Source: a bacterium
GTDB taxonomy: Bacteria; Actinomycetota; Acidimicrobiia; Spongiisociales; Spongiisociaceae
Assembly: GCA_028821265.1 (NCBI GenBank)
Contig: JAPPGU010000008.1
Span: 1-36,445, forward strand
Direction: 5' to 3'
Length of the DNA stretch: 36,445 nucleotides
The notes under the pieces are model-generated. The model did no database searches. It saw nothing but the letters and a program-made list of their open reading frames with translations, and was not told where the DNA came from. The translations under genes and the position numbers were made by a program. This document shows, piece by piece, positions 1 to 8,258 of this stretch; positions within the stretch are counted from its first letter, which is position 1; each line of letters begins with the position of its first letter.

Positions 1-220
1 CGAACGGATCCGCATCACCACCCGAGATATAACCCAACTTGATCGGCTCATCAGCCATCACCGCAGTGGTTTCCGGCGCCGCCGCCGCGGTAGTGGCGGG
101 GGCTTGGGTAGCCGCCGGCTCGGCTGTCTCCTCGTCGCCACCGCAGGCCGCAGCGAGGAGGAAGAAGACCGAGGCGATCACCAACCCGGGTCTGAACCGA
201 TACCTAGTCCCTCGGAGCAT
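1..220 (-). CDS. Substrate-binding lipoprotein of an ABC transporter, N-terminal part
   Basis: Partial gene running off the left edge; only about the first 73 residues are present. ATG at 220 follows a good ribosome site (GGGAGG, 6 nt upstream). The product begins with a basic stretch and a hydrophobic segment ending in LLAAAC (Cys26), a lipobox, so it should be a lipid-anchored exported protein. A Thr/Ala/Pro-rich linker follows (about residues 30-52), then IKLGYISGGDADPF, which resembles the first beta strand of periplasmic sugar- or BMP-type binding proteins. The ligand cannot be told from this fragment. The permease and ATPase genes are not in the window. Lipoprotein export is clear; the binding-protein assignment is an inference from the first strand only. 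Confidence 0.72.
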   Translation of the reverse strand, partial: MLRGTRYRFRPGLVIASVFFLLAAACGGDEETAEPAATQAPATTAAAAPETTAVMADEPIKLGYISGGDADPF

Positions 221-350
221 CTTCTACCTCCCATTAGCGCTGGCGCATGGCACCACCAAGCCGCCGAATACGACTAAATGACCGTAGCAGCGGCCTTCGA
301 AACGGGGCGGTCCAGAAGCGTTCTAATCTTCCGGCCGCCGTCCACCGGAT

Positions 351-794
351 TCAGCGCCGGCGCCCCCGGTGGTAGAGGTCTACGAAGTCGTGGACGGGAT
401 AACGGGCGACGGCCTCCCCGATGACCTCGAGAGGCAGGTCGTCGAGGCGGCGGAAGCGGACACAACTCTTGCCCATGTCCATACGCCTGCCGGTAGCCCG
501 GTACGCCTGCTCGAAGTCCTCACGGGCGACCGGATCGGCGTAGACACCCGACAGGTAGACGGCCATGTGCCGCTTCTGCGACCCAAGCGCCGCGTACATG
601 AGCGGCTTCCCGTTGTAGGTGTCGGGCTGGATCGCGAGCGGCACCTCGTAGGAGATCATCCCCCAGCGCATCTCCTCCTCGTACCCGTCCGGGAGGTGGT
701 CGAGGATGACCGCCCGCACCGTCGAAATCGCCTCCCGCCGGTCCAGGGGAAGGCTCGCCAGGTATTCGTCCACGGTCACGGCGTCCGATCTCAT
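351..794 (-). CDS. DUF1801 (YdhG-like) domain protein
   Basis: Small cytoplasmic protein of 147 residues. The pattern VDEYLASLPLDRREAISTVR, then EEMRWGMISYEVP, then KPLMYAALGSQKRHMAVYL, is characteristic of the DUF1801/YdhG fold; C-terminal VRFRRLDDLPLEVIGEAV matches the usual family end. Length is normal. Biochemical role is not established for the family, and the sequence gives no further clue. ATG at 794 lies 8 nt after a TATGCT hexamer, so the mRNA may have almost no leader; no Shine-Dalgarno site is obvious. The neighbours on either side are unrelated secreted proteins, so there is no operon context. Confidence 0.85.
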   Translation of the reverse strand: MRSDAVTVDEYLASLPLDRREAISTVRAVILDHLPDGYEEEMRWGMISYEVPLAIQPDTYNGKPLMYAALGSQKRHMAVYLSGVYADPVAREDFEQAYRATGRRMDMGKSCVRFRRLDDLPLEVIGEAVARYPVHDFVDLYHRGRRR

Positions 795-910
795 CGAGCA
801 AGAGCATAGAACCGCTGTCTCCTTTAGACCGGATGGCGGTATCCGGCGAGGAGCCGAGGAATGGTATCGGCCCTAATGGGAACGACCTGTTGTTGCTGGT
901 TCCACACAGA

Positions 911-2179
911 CTACAGTTTGCAGATACGCTGCCCCGCTAACGGCGCCGGTTCCCCTCCGTTCAACTGTCGCAACCGGACGGGGTCGCCGTAGTCGAGTCT
1001 CTCGGACACGAACTTCCAGGACCAACCCCCGAACGCCGAAACGCAGGTGACGGCGTCAAGAGGCCTGACGGCAACCTCCCCGACCGTCAACGCGGCGTTG
1101 ATGTGGCGGGCAATGGCTTCGACAAGTTCAATCCTTGATGCCTCGTTGGGATTCAGATCGGTTAACACAGTCAAGGCGTACGCCCCGCCGGTGGGCGTGT
1201 ACACCACTCCCGTAGTTCCTGCACGCCACGACCCGCCACCACGTACCGGATAGAAGCCGTTCTTCAGTGCTGCCCTGTGGTTAGCAGGCAAGCCGGCGGT
1301 AACACCCCAGCTTTGGATCATGCCGACCGAGGACATCCACTCCCACGCTGTCTCCCTGGAAGACCGGTTCAGCGGCCCACCGTCTACCAATGTTCGGCCG
1401 ACAAGTCGGGTGCGATCGGCTGCGGTGGTGACCGTGGCGCCGTATCGATCAGAGTGAACGGTGTCGGTCAAGCCGAACCGGGTATCCAACTGCTCCATGC
1501 CGTTGGCGCCGCCAACAGCGATGTAGAGCTCGGACGCCGGCGGGAAATTATGGCTGTGATGCATCATCAACCTGACGTTGTTCCGTTCCCTGATGGTCAA
1601 CTCCCGTCCGGTCTCCTGCGTCAACAACAGGAGACCCGCCAGGATCTGGGCTTTCATGACACTTGCGGCAGTCAGTCGCAGTTCAGGGTTCAAGCTATAC
1701 ACGCATCCGGTGCGGTAGTCATGCACGGAAGCCGTGAAACGGCTGGTCGGATACGAAGCAGTCAGTTCGCTTACGAAACCGCTCTCGAACATGCTGCTGC
1801 AACGATTGAACAGCACATCACAGCTGACCGGTACCCAACGGCCAGGTCCTGCCGGGCTACCTGCATCGACAGGACCACTCGACACCAAAACGTCTCTACG
1901 ACCCCGGAAGAAGTGACCCGGAATCTCTTCGCGCGATCTCGGAACGAGAAAACCGGTGTCAACTGCTCTGACCGGTTCGTTGCTGCCGACATCCCAACCA
2001 TGCCCGATGGGTTCGCTTGGCTCAAACGAAGACTTGGCCATGACAGACAGAAAACAAAATGCTTCGGGGTGAGCCTGGGGTCCTGTTCCGGTTGCGCCAA
2101 GCGGAACGGCAACAAGCAGCATCAACAAGGTTCCCGCAACCACGCACCACACCACAGGCTTGGTCACGACGCCCCTCAC
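911..2179 (-). CDS. Secreted serine hydrolase, class A beta-lactamase fold, variant motifs
   Basis: 422 residues with an N-terminal hydrophobic segment (about 9-30), so exported or membrane-anchored. The beta-lactamase-like domain spans about 140-370: SVMK at 173-176 fits the catalytic SxxK, SHN at 209-211 takes the place of SDN, and KNG at 306-308 the place of KTG. No clear Glu166-type omega-loop motif is seen, so penicillin hydrolysis is doubtful; a peptidoglycan- or ester-directed hydrolase, or a sensor-like protein, is equally possible. A Cys-containing insert (about 41-135) precedes the domain. The start used is GTG 2179, without a clear ribosome site; GTG at 2167 is an alternative. Sampled 60-base segments are 55-57% GC, visibly below neighbouring genes, which hints at transfer or relaxed selection. 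Confidence 0.72.
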   Translation of the reverse strand: MRGVVTKPVVWCVVAGTLLMLLVAVPLGATGTGPQAHPEAFCFLSVMAKSSFEPSEPIGHGWDVGSNEPVRAVDTGFLVPRSREEIPGHFFRGRRDVLVSSGPVDAGSPAGPGRWVPVSCDVLFNRCSSMFESGFVSELTASYPTSRFTASVHDYRTGCVYSLNPELRLTAASVMKAQILAGLLLLTQETGRELTIRERNNVRLMMHHSHNFPPASELYIAVGGANGMEQLDTRFGLTDTVHSDRYGATVTTAADRTRLVGRTLVDGGPLNRSSRETAWEWMSSVGMIQSWGVTAGLPANHRAALKNGFYPVRGGGSWRAGTTGVVYTPTGGAYALTVLTDLNPNEASRIELVEAIARHINAALTVGEVAVRPLDAVTCVSAFGGWSWKFVSERLDYGDPVRLRQLNGGEPAPLAGQRICKL

Positions 2180-2255
2180 CCACTTGCCGGCAACCGTTGG
2201 CGTTCACAGTACCGCCCGCACCTGAGCGACGCCGGCGGTCCCGGCGCCGACTTCC

Positions 2256-3254
2256 TTACAGGTTGAGACCGAGGAGCTGCTCGGGGTTGGTCCTGACCAT
2301 CTTGCGGATGTCCCCGGCCGGCAGGCCCAGGTCCAGAAGGCACGCGATGAACTCGCGCAGGCCTTCGACCGGCGCCGGCAACGTGTACCCGCCGAAGTCT
2401 GTCGCCAGGATGCAGTGATCCGTCCCCACCTGCCGGATCTGTTCGGCGGCCTTCCGGATGCCGCCGCTCGCCTCACCCGTCATCTCCTCGTCCGCCGCGT
2501 ACTCCAGCTCGACGTAGTAATGAGTCTTGGGGATCGACGTGGTGTGCGTGTAGGCGCCGAGGGTGTACTCGATGAAGGCGCCCCTCCGGGCCATGTACCG
2601 GAGCTGGTCAGTCGAAGCGACCTGGGTGACGGCGGTGGCCACCAGCACGTTGCCGATGCCGTACTCGCCGGCCAGTTCGACCAGGCGGATGGCCTCCTCG
2701 GGCGAGACGTGGCCCGTGTTCAGGAAGACACGGGGATGGTCCGAGATGACGCTCAGGATCTCGTCCAGTTCGGGCCCCGCCGGCCCTTCAACGGGGATGC
2801 GGATGGACCGATCCACCTCCTCCCTCCTGAACTCCGGGTACAGGTCCTTCAGTGGTGTGAACTTCCCGTCCACGATCCGGCCCTCCCTGGAGGCCTGGTA
2901 GTAGGTGGAGTGGGCGCCGAAGCTGATGAACCTGGCGCCATCGCCGTACCCGATCGCCGTCTTGACAGCCCGAGGGTTCAGGCCGCCGTACGCGGTATTG
3001 AGGATCAGACCGCCGTAGACCGTGAAGTCGGGCACGGCCCGGTTCACGATCCAGGCGATCCCGTTGCTCATCTGGAAGACGTCCATCAGCACGATGGCCC
3101 TCATGCCTGCGTCCCGGGCCTCGATGGCCGCCTCGATGGGGTCCAGCCGTCGCGGGCTGCTGGGCAGGTGCGGGGTGGCGTGGACGTGGATGTCTATGGC
3201 ACCTTCGAGAAGCTGCCGGGACAATTCGAAGGAACGGTTCTCGGGCAACATCAT
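2256..3254 (-). CDS. DUF6282-like metal-dependent hydrolase (amidohydrolase fold)
   Basis: 332 residues. The DIHVHATP motif at 21-28 gives the HxH metal site at the end of the first strand of a TIM-barrel hydrolase. Further expected ligands appear in order: NTGHVSPEEA in the middle and GTDHCILATDFG near the C-terminus. The C-terminal KMVRTNPEQLLGL is the usual closing helix of amidohydrolase-like proteins. Overall layout matches DUF6282 proteins, whose substrate is unknown. ATG is at 3254, with a second ATG at 3251. The gene lies 19 bp downstream of the truncated haemoglobin gene on the same strand and may be co-transcribed. No signal peptide, so cytoplasmic. Confidence 0.78.
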   Translation of the reverse strand: MMLPENRSFELSRQLLEGAIDIHVHATPHLPSSPRRLDPIEAAIEARDAGMRAIVLMDVFQMSNGIAWIVNRAVPDFTVYGGLILNTAYGGLNPRAVKTAIGYGDGARFISFGAHSTYYQASREGRIVDGKFTPLKDLYPEFRREEVDRSIRIPVEGPAGPELDEILSVISDHPRVFLNTGHVSPEEAIRLVELAGEYGIGNVLVATAVTQVASTDQLRYMARRGAFIEYTLGAYTHTTSIPKTHYYVELEYAADEEMTGEASGGIRKAAEQIRQVGTDHCILATDFGGYTLPAPVEGLREFIACLLDLGLPAGDIRKMVRTNPEQLLGLNL

Positions 3255-3273
3255 GCGACGGTCCCAGTCCCGG

Positions 3274-3759
3274 TCAAGCGCCGGGCTGGTTGATCAGGTG
3301 GGTGGCGGCGTTGTCGAAGTGGTCGAACATGGCGGCCCGGACCTCGGCAGGGAGGGGGCGGCCGGTGCCGTCGGCCAGGGTTGCGACATCGAGAGAGGCT
3401 GCCATGTGCGCCATCCAGGCGTCACGCTCGGCAGGGCCGATGGCAAAGGGCATGTGGCGCATCCGCAGGCGGGGATGGCCCCGCTCCTCGCTGTAGCGCG
3501 GCGGCCCACCCCAGTACTGGGCCAGGAAGCCGGCCAGGCGCTCGCGGGATCTCCGCAGGTCCCGCGGATACATGGGCCGCAGCAACGGGTCTCCCTCCAC
3601 GGCATCGTAGAAACGGTCGACGAGATCGTCAAAGAATCGCTGGCCTCCGACCGTCTTGTAGACGGTGGGAGGAGCCTTCGTCGCCTCTCGTAGTGATCCG
3701 CGGAGGATCACCTTCGTCGGCTGACCAAAGTCGCCTGCCACGTTGCCCGGCTCGCTCAC
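3274..3759 (-). CDS. glbO: Group II truncated haemoglobin (TrHbO)
   Basis: 161 residues. The core is very close to actinobacterial TrHbO: YKTVGGQRFFDDLVDRFY (Tyr at the B10-like position), LRPMYP, AQYWGGP, YSEERGHPRLRMRHMPF with the proximal His F8 in RMRHMPF, and AWMAHM with the Trp G8 typical of group II. It should bind haem and O2; proposed roles in the family are oxygen handling and redox or nitrosative-stress protection. There is an extra N-terminal stretch of about 35 residues before the globin core. GTG at 3759 is preceded by GGGAAG and, further up, a TATCTA hexamer. The downstream DUF6282-like gene is 19 bp away. Confidence 0.92.
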   Translation of the reverse strand: MSEPGNVAGDFGQPTKVILRGSLREATKAPPTVYKTVGGQRFFDDLVDRFYDAVEGDPLLRPMYPRDLRRSRERLAGFLAQYWGGPPRYSEERGHPRLRMRHMPFAIGPAERDAWMAHMAASLDVATLADGTGRPLPAEVRAAMFDHFDNAATHLINQPGA

Positions 3760-3864
3760 CTTCCCAGCCTAGATAATCGGGTTCTCATCGGCCCTATGCA
3801 GCTGCCGAAGGATGGGACACCGGTGTCGAACGCGCGACTTACCGTCAGGGTGCCGCGCGGCGGC

Positions 3865-6192
3865 TCAGATGGGGAAGAAGACCGGTACCAGGGCGACGAC
3901 TATGCCCAGGACGACCACGGTCAGCGGAGTACCGACGCGGGCGTAGTCGATGGCCCGGTAACCACCCGCTCCCATGACGAGGAGGTTGGCCTTGTGGCTG
4001 AACGGAGTCATGAAGGCGGCCGACGCGGCCAGGCTCACCCCCATCATGGCCGCGTAGGGGTTCATGCCCAGCTGAGCAGCCGTTTCCAGGGCGACCGGCG
4101 CCAGGAGGACCACCGCCGGGGCCCCGTCAAGAGCCTGGCTGAGAAGGCTGGCAAGTACCACCAGGGCGATGAGGATGGCGAGGTGGCCCATCGGTCCCAG
4201 CCACTCCCTCACCCTGCTGACCAGGAGCAACGCCGCGCCGGTGCTCTCCATGGCGATCCCCACCGGCAGGACCGCCGCCACCAGGAAGATGGTGCGCCAC
4301 TCGATGGCCCGGTATGCCTCCTCCATGGTGACGGTGCCGAACAGCAACACGAGGCTGGCGGCGATGAAGGCGGCCACGTGGATGGGCTGGATGCCCAGCA
4401 CCACCATCGCGACCATCAGCAACAACGCCCCCAGCGCTATCGGGGCCTTCTTGGGACGGCGAGGCCGCATCCCCGCCGGTGAGAGCACTACGAAGTTGGG
4501 GTCAGAACCGAGCAGACGGATCCGGTCCCAGGGACCCTGCACCAGTAGCCCATCACCGAAACGGAAGGCCAGATCGGCCAGGTCCTCGTAGATGGCGCGG
4601 CCGTCCCTCCAGACCGCCAGCAACTGGAGGCCGTAACGATCCCGGAACTGCAGCTCGCGCGAGGTCTTGCCCTCGATCGCCGAGCGGGGCGCCAGCGACA
4701 CCTCTACGATGCCGAAGTTCTCCGAATCGAGTTCTCCCTCACCCACCCGGGAATCCACCTCTACGTCACCGAGCCGGACCAACCGCTCGAACCGGGCCGG
4801 TTCGCACGCCACCAGCAGACCATCGCCCGCCTCGAGCACATCGTCGGGACGCACGTCGAGACGGGTGACGTCATCGCGAATGATCCCTCCGACCGTCACG
4901 CCCACCAGTTCGCTCAGCCGGCTCGACCCGACCGTCGATCCCGCCAGCGAAGAGCCCTCCGGGACCCGGAGCACCGAGAGATGGCCCTCAAAGGACCGCA
5001 TCGCCGACAACCCCAGGTCCTTCACCAGGAAGTTCGGGTCGGGTTGCATCTCCAGCAACTGCGAACGGCGCCCGATGGCGATTACATGATCCCCGGCCTG
5101 GATCGTCCTGGTTGCCAGGTTCTCCCGCAAGACCTCCCCGTCCCGCTCCAGCCCCACGATCACCGTCTCGTAACGTGCCCTGAAATGCGCCTCGCGCGGG
5201 CTCTTTCCGGCCAGGTCAGACGAGGCGGGAACCTCGAACCTGATGGCCGTGAAGCCTCGCATCGGCCTCGGGAGTTGGCGGGTCGAGGTCGGCCGGAGCT
5301 CCACTTCCCCGACCCGCAACAGGTCTTCGAGGTCCGACAGCCTGCCTTCCACGAGAAGAACGTCACCGCCCCTCAGAAGGGTGTCGGCCGCCGGGGACAG
5401 ATGCTTGGCCCCCCGGTGTATGGCTACGACCTTGATGCCCAGGGCGCCCGACAGGTTGGCGTCGGACAGGGTGACGCCGTCCATCGCGGACGGCTGGGGA
5501 ATCCGGATCGTGAACAGCCGCTCCTCGAGGTGGTAGATGTTGCTCAGCTCCGCCGCTTCCGACTCGGCGTGACCCACTTGATGGCTGGGCAGAAGCCGCC
5601 GACCGACCGTGATCATGAACAGTATCCCGGCGGCGAGGAGCACCAACCCGATCGGAGTGAAGTCGAACAGACCGAACGGGGTCATGCCCCGCTCGGCGAT
5701 GATGCTGGCGGCAACGATGTTGGGCGGGGTGCCCACCATGGTTGTGGTACCACCGAGGATCGACCCGAACGCGAGGGGCATCATCAGGCGGGAGGCCGGT
5801 AGCCCCGCCCTCCGGGCGATTCCCGCCACTGCCGGCATCAGGACCGCGGTGGCGGCGATGTTGTTCATGAACGCCGAGAGGATGCCCGACACCAGCATGA
5901 GGGTGATGATCAGCGGGATCTCCCTGCTGCCTACCAGGGTGTAGACCTTGGACGCCACGATGTCGGCTATGCCCGTGTAGAGGAGGGCGGCACTGATGAT
6001 GAAGATGGCCAGCATGGTGATCACCGCCGGCGAGGCGAAACCGCTGAAGGCTTCCGTAGGCCCGACGTAGCCTCCGACGATCAGCACCGCCAGCCCCAGG
6101 AAGGCGGTCAGATCCACCGGTAGCTTGGCGGTCAGGAACAGGTAGGCCATCACCACCAGCAGCAGGATCAGGAGTCCGATCTCCCAGGTCAC
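3865..6192 (-). CDS. SLC13-family permease with four internal RCK_C (TrkA-C) domains
   Basis: 775 residues. Two hydrophobic blocks (about 1-200 and 580-775) form the DASS/SLC13 transporter, with the conserved FMNNIAATAVLMP and GTPPNIVAASI segments in the first half. Between them lie four consecutive RCK_C-like modules of about 75-80 residues (about 222-300, 312-390, 405-480, 495-575), each ending in a GDxLLV or GDHVIA strand. Family members move sulfate, di- and tricarboxylates or similar anions across the cytoplasmic membrane; the RCK_C domains usually bind small regulatory ligands. Two such domains are common; four is unusual. GTG 6192 has GGGAG 7 nt upstream. The next gene upstream on this strand encodes a two-RCK paralogue 97 bp away. 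Confidence 0.9.
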   Translation of the reverse strand: MTWEIGLLILLLVVMAYLFLTAKLPVDLTAFLGLAVLIVGGYVGPTEAFSGFASPAVITMLAIFIISAALLYTGIADIVASKVYTLVGSREIPLIITLMLVSGILSAFMNNIAATAVLMPAVAGIARRAGLPASRLMMPLAFGSILGGTTTMVGTPPNIVAASIIAERGMTPFGLFDFTPIGLVLLAAGILFMITVGRRLLPSHQVGHAESEAAELSNIYHLEERLFTIRIPQPSAMDGVTLSDANLSGALGIKVVAIHRGAKHLSPAADTLLRGGDVLLVEGRLSDLEDLLRVGEVELRPTSTRQLPRPMRGFTAIRFEVPASSDLAGKSPREAHFRARYETVIVGLERDGEVLRENLATRTIQAGDHVIAIGRRSQLLEMQPDPNFLVKDLGLSAMRSFEGHLSVLRVPEGSSLAGSTVGSSRLSELVGVTVGGIIRDDVTRLDVRPDDVLEAGDGLLVACEPARFERLVRLGDVEVDSRVGEGELDSENFGIVEVSLAPRSAIEGKTSRELQFRDRYGLQLLAVWRDGRAIYEDLADLAFRFGDGLLVQGPWDRIRLLGSDPNFVVLSPAGMRPRRPKKAPIALGALLLMVAMVVLGIQPIHVAAFIAASLVLLFGTVTMEEAYRAIEWRTIFLVAAVLPVGIAMESTGAALLLVSRVREWLGPMGHLAILIALVVLASLLSQALDGAPAVVLLAPVALETAAQLGMNPYAAMMGVSLAASAAFMTPFSHKANLLVMGAGGYRAIDYARVGTPLTVVVLGIVVALVPVFFPI

Positions 6193-6289
6193 GAGCCGAC
6201 TCCCGCGGGACTAGCCGGGTCATCAGGCGCTGCGAAGTACTCCATCGTCCTGCCTCCGGTGTTTCCGGCGCTCCGGCTAACCCGTCCGA

Positions 6290-8056
6290 TCAGAACGACC
6301 AGAGGCGGGGGATGAAGATCACCGACAGGATCCAGAAGGTGATGCTCAAGGGCACGCCGGTACGCAGGAAGTCCGTGTACTTGTAGCCACCCGCGTTATA
6401 GATCATCGTGTTGGTCTGGTAACCCACCGGTGTGGAGAACCCGGTCGAGGCGGCGAAGGTGATCGCCATCAGGAAGGGCCGCGGGTCGACTCCCATCTGC
6501 TCCGCAGTGGAGATCGCGATGGGCGCCAGGAGCACCGCCGCCGCCGCGTTGGTCATCGTGTCGGTCATCACCGAGGTCATCAGGTAGATGACCGCGAGCA
6601 CGGCCACCGGCCCCATACCGCCCACCACTCCGACCGCCCGCTCCGCCAGGAACCCGGCCGCGCCGCTGGTCTGCATGGCTATCCCGAGCGGGAGGATCCC
6701 GGCGAGGAGGAAGATGACCTGCCAGTTGATGGCCTGGTACGCCTCGTCCAGTCTCAGCACGCGGGTCAGCAACAACGCGAGGCAACCGAGCAGCGCCGTC
6801 ACGAGGATCGGGAAGACGTTGAAGGCGGCCAACCCGACGACAGCAACGAGGATCCCTATCACCAAGGGAGCGCGGTGTCGTAGGGCCGTACCCGGGACCT
6901 CGTCGAGCACGATGAAGCCTCTGTTGCGTCGCAGCGCCCTGATCTCGGCCTCGTGTGCCTGGACCAGGATCACGTCGCCGAGGCTGAGGGTGACGGTGCT
7001 GAGCCGGTCGTGGATCGTCTCGCCCCGGCGCTGCATGGCCAGCACCAGCGCCTTGTAGCGGTTACGGAAGTCCAGTTCCTTGAGGGTGTGGCCGATGAGC
7101 TCGGACCCCGGCGCGACCAGGGCCTGCACCAGGCGCAGGTCCTCGGTCTGCAGCGTCTCGTCCCTCAGTTCGAAGTCGACATTGAGCTCCAGGCCCATGG
7201 AGTCGCGCAGGCGGATCAACTCGTTGATCTCGCCGCGCACGAGGAGCACCTGATCCGGTTCGAGGACCTGCCGGAGCGGCGCCCATCCGGCATCCCCGAT
7301 GTGCAGAACGCGTAGCACCGTGACGTCGTGCTCCTCACCGAGGCGGCTCTCGAGCACGGTCTGGCCGACCAGCGGCGAGTTACTCCGCACCCGCATCTCG
7401 GTGACGTACTCGCCGAGGTTGTACGTGCTGGCGAGCTCGCTCACCTGGCGGTCTGGTAGCAGCCAACGCCCGAACACAAGGAAGAAGGTGACTCCTGCGG
7501 CGAAGAGGATCAGGCCCATCCGGCTGAACTCGAACATGCTGAACGACCCGTACCCGGCCTGCTCGGATATGGAGCTGACCAGCAGGTTGGTGGAAGTACC
7601 GATCAGCGTGCAGACGCCCCCGAACTGCGAGGCGTAGGAGAGCGGGATGAGCAGCTTGGAGGCGGAGATCCGGCGCCGGTTGGCGAGGATCGTGACCAGC
7701 GGGATGAACACGGCAACCGCGGCCGTGTTGTTGACGAAAGCCGACATCACGGTGATCGTGCTCATCACCACCACCAGCGCGGTGTAGTGGTCCTTGCCGA
7801 AACGCACCATGAGCCGGCCTACCGCAGCCGTGGCGCCGGTCTTCTGGAGACCCGCGCTGAGGATGAACATGGCAGCCACCGTGAGGGTCGCCGGATTGCT
7901 GAATCCGGAGAACCCCTCCTGCGGCGTGACCAAGCCCAGACCTAGGAGGGCCCCCAGGCCGAGCAAAGCCACCATGTCCAGCGGGTACTTCTCGGCAACG
8001 AAGAGGGCGACGGTCCCGACAAGGATGGCGAGCACCAGGATCGCGTCCAGCGACAT
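6290..8056 (-). CDS. SLC13-family permease with two internal RCK_C domains
   Basis: 588 residues, a usual length for this group. The first membrane half (about 1-200) carries FVNNTAAVAVFIPLV and LIGTSTNLLVSS, the second (about 385-588) TDTMTNAAAAVLLAPIAIS and FSTPVGYQTN, matching the inverted repeats of DASS transporters. Two RCK_C domains (about 215-300 and 310-385) sit in the central loop. A sodium-coupled anion (sulfate or dicarboxylate) transporter is the best guess; the substrate is not readable. It lies upstream of, and in tandem with, the four-RCK paralogue, so the pair may arise from duplication and may share a transcript. ATG 8056 has a weak CAGGG site. The gene is divergent from the isomerase-like gene at 8259, with a gap of about 200 bp. 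Confidence 0.9.
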   Translation of the reverse strand: MSLDAILVLAILVGTVALFVAEKYPLDMVALLGLGALLGLGLVTPQEGFSGFSNPATLTVAAMFILSAGLQKTGATAAVGRLMVRFGKDHYTALVVVMSTITVMSAFVNNTAAVAVFIPLVTILANRRRISASKLLIPLSYASQFGGVCTLIGTSTNLLVSSISEQAGYGSFSMFEFSRMGLILFAAGVTFFLVFGRWLLPDRQVSELASTYNLGEYVTEMRVRSNSPLVGQTVLESRLGEEHDVTVLRVLHIGDAGWAPLRQVLEPDQVLLVRGEINELIRLRDSMGLELNVDFELRDETLQTEDLRLVQALVAPGSELIGHTLKELDFRNRYKALVLAMQRRGETIHDRLSTVTLSLGDVILVQAHEAEIRALRRNRGFIVLDEVPGTALRHRAPLVIGILVAVVGLAAFNVFPILVTALLGCLALLLTRVLRLDEAYQAINWQVIFLLAGILPLGIAMQTSGAAGFLAERAVGVVGGMGPVAVLAVIYLMTSVMTDTMTNAAAAVLLAPIAISTAEQMGVDPRPFLMAITFAASTGFSTPVGYQTNTMIYNAGGYKYTDFLRTGVPLSITFWILSVIFIPRLWSF

Positions 8057-8258
8057 AAACCCTGCTATCTACCGCGCGATCGAACGGATGGGAGTGGGGT
8101 CATCACTTCTCCCTCGCAGGTTCCACCATCGCGGCGCCGGGGCCGGCGGCTCGCTTCGGCACCTGGAATCCGACTCTCGATACCTTATCACGGGCTGCTC
8201 GCCGCCGAACGCGCCCGCCGGTGTGTCAGAATCGGACCGAGCCATGACGAGGACAGGT

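Noticed and set aside
1277-2266. 329-residue plus-strand frame opposite the beta-lactamase-like gene
   Set aside because: Antisense shadow in GC-rich DNA. It has no domain pattern, while the minus strand has a signal segment and SxxK motif.
7794-8258. N-terminal extension of isomerase copy 1 by 155 codons
   Set aside because: It runs antisense through the SLC13 gene, is not isomerase-like, and ATG 8259 has a proper ribosome site and gives the same length as copy 2.
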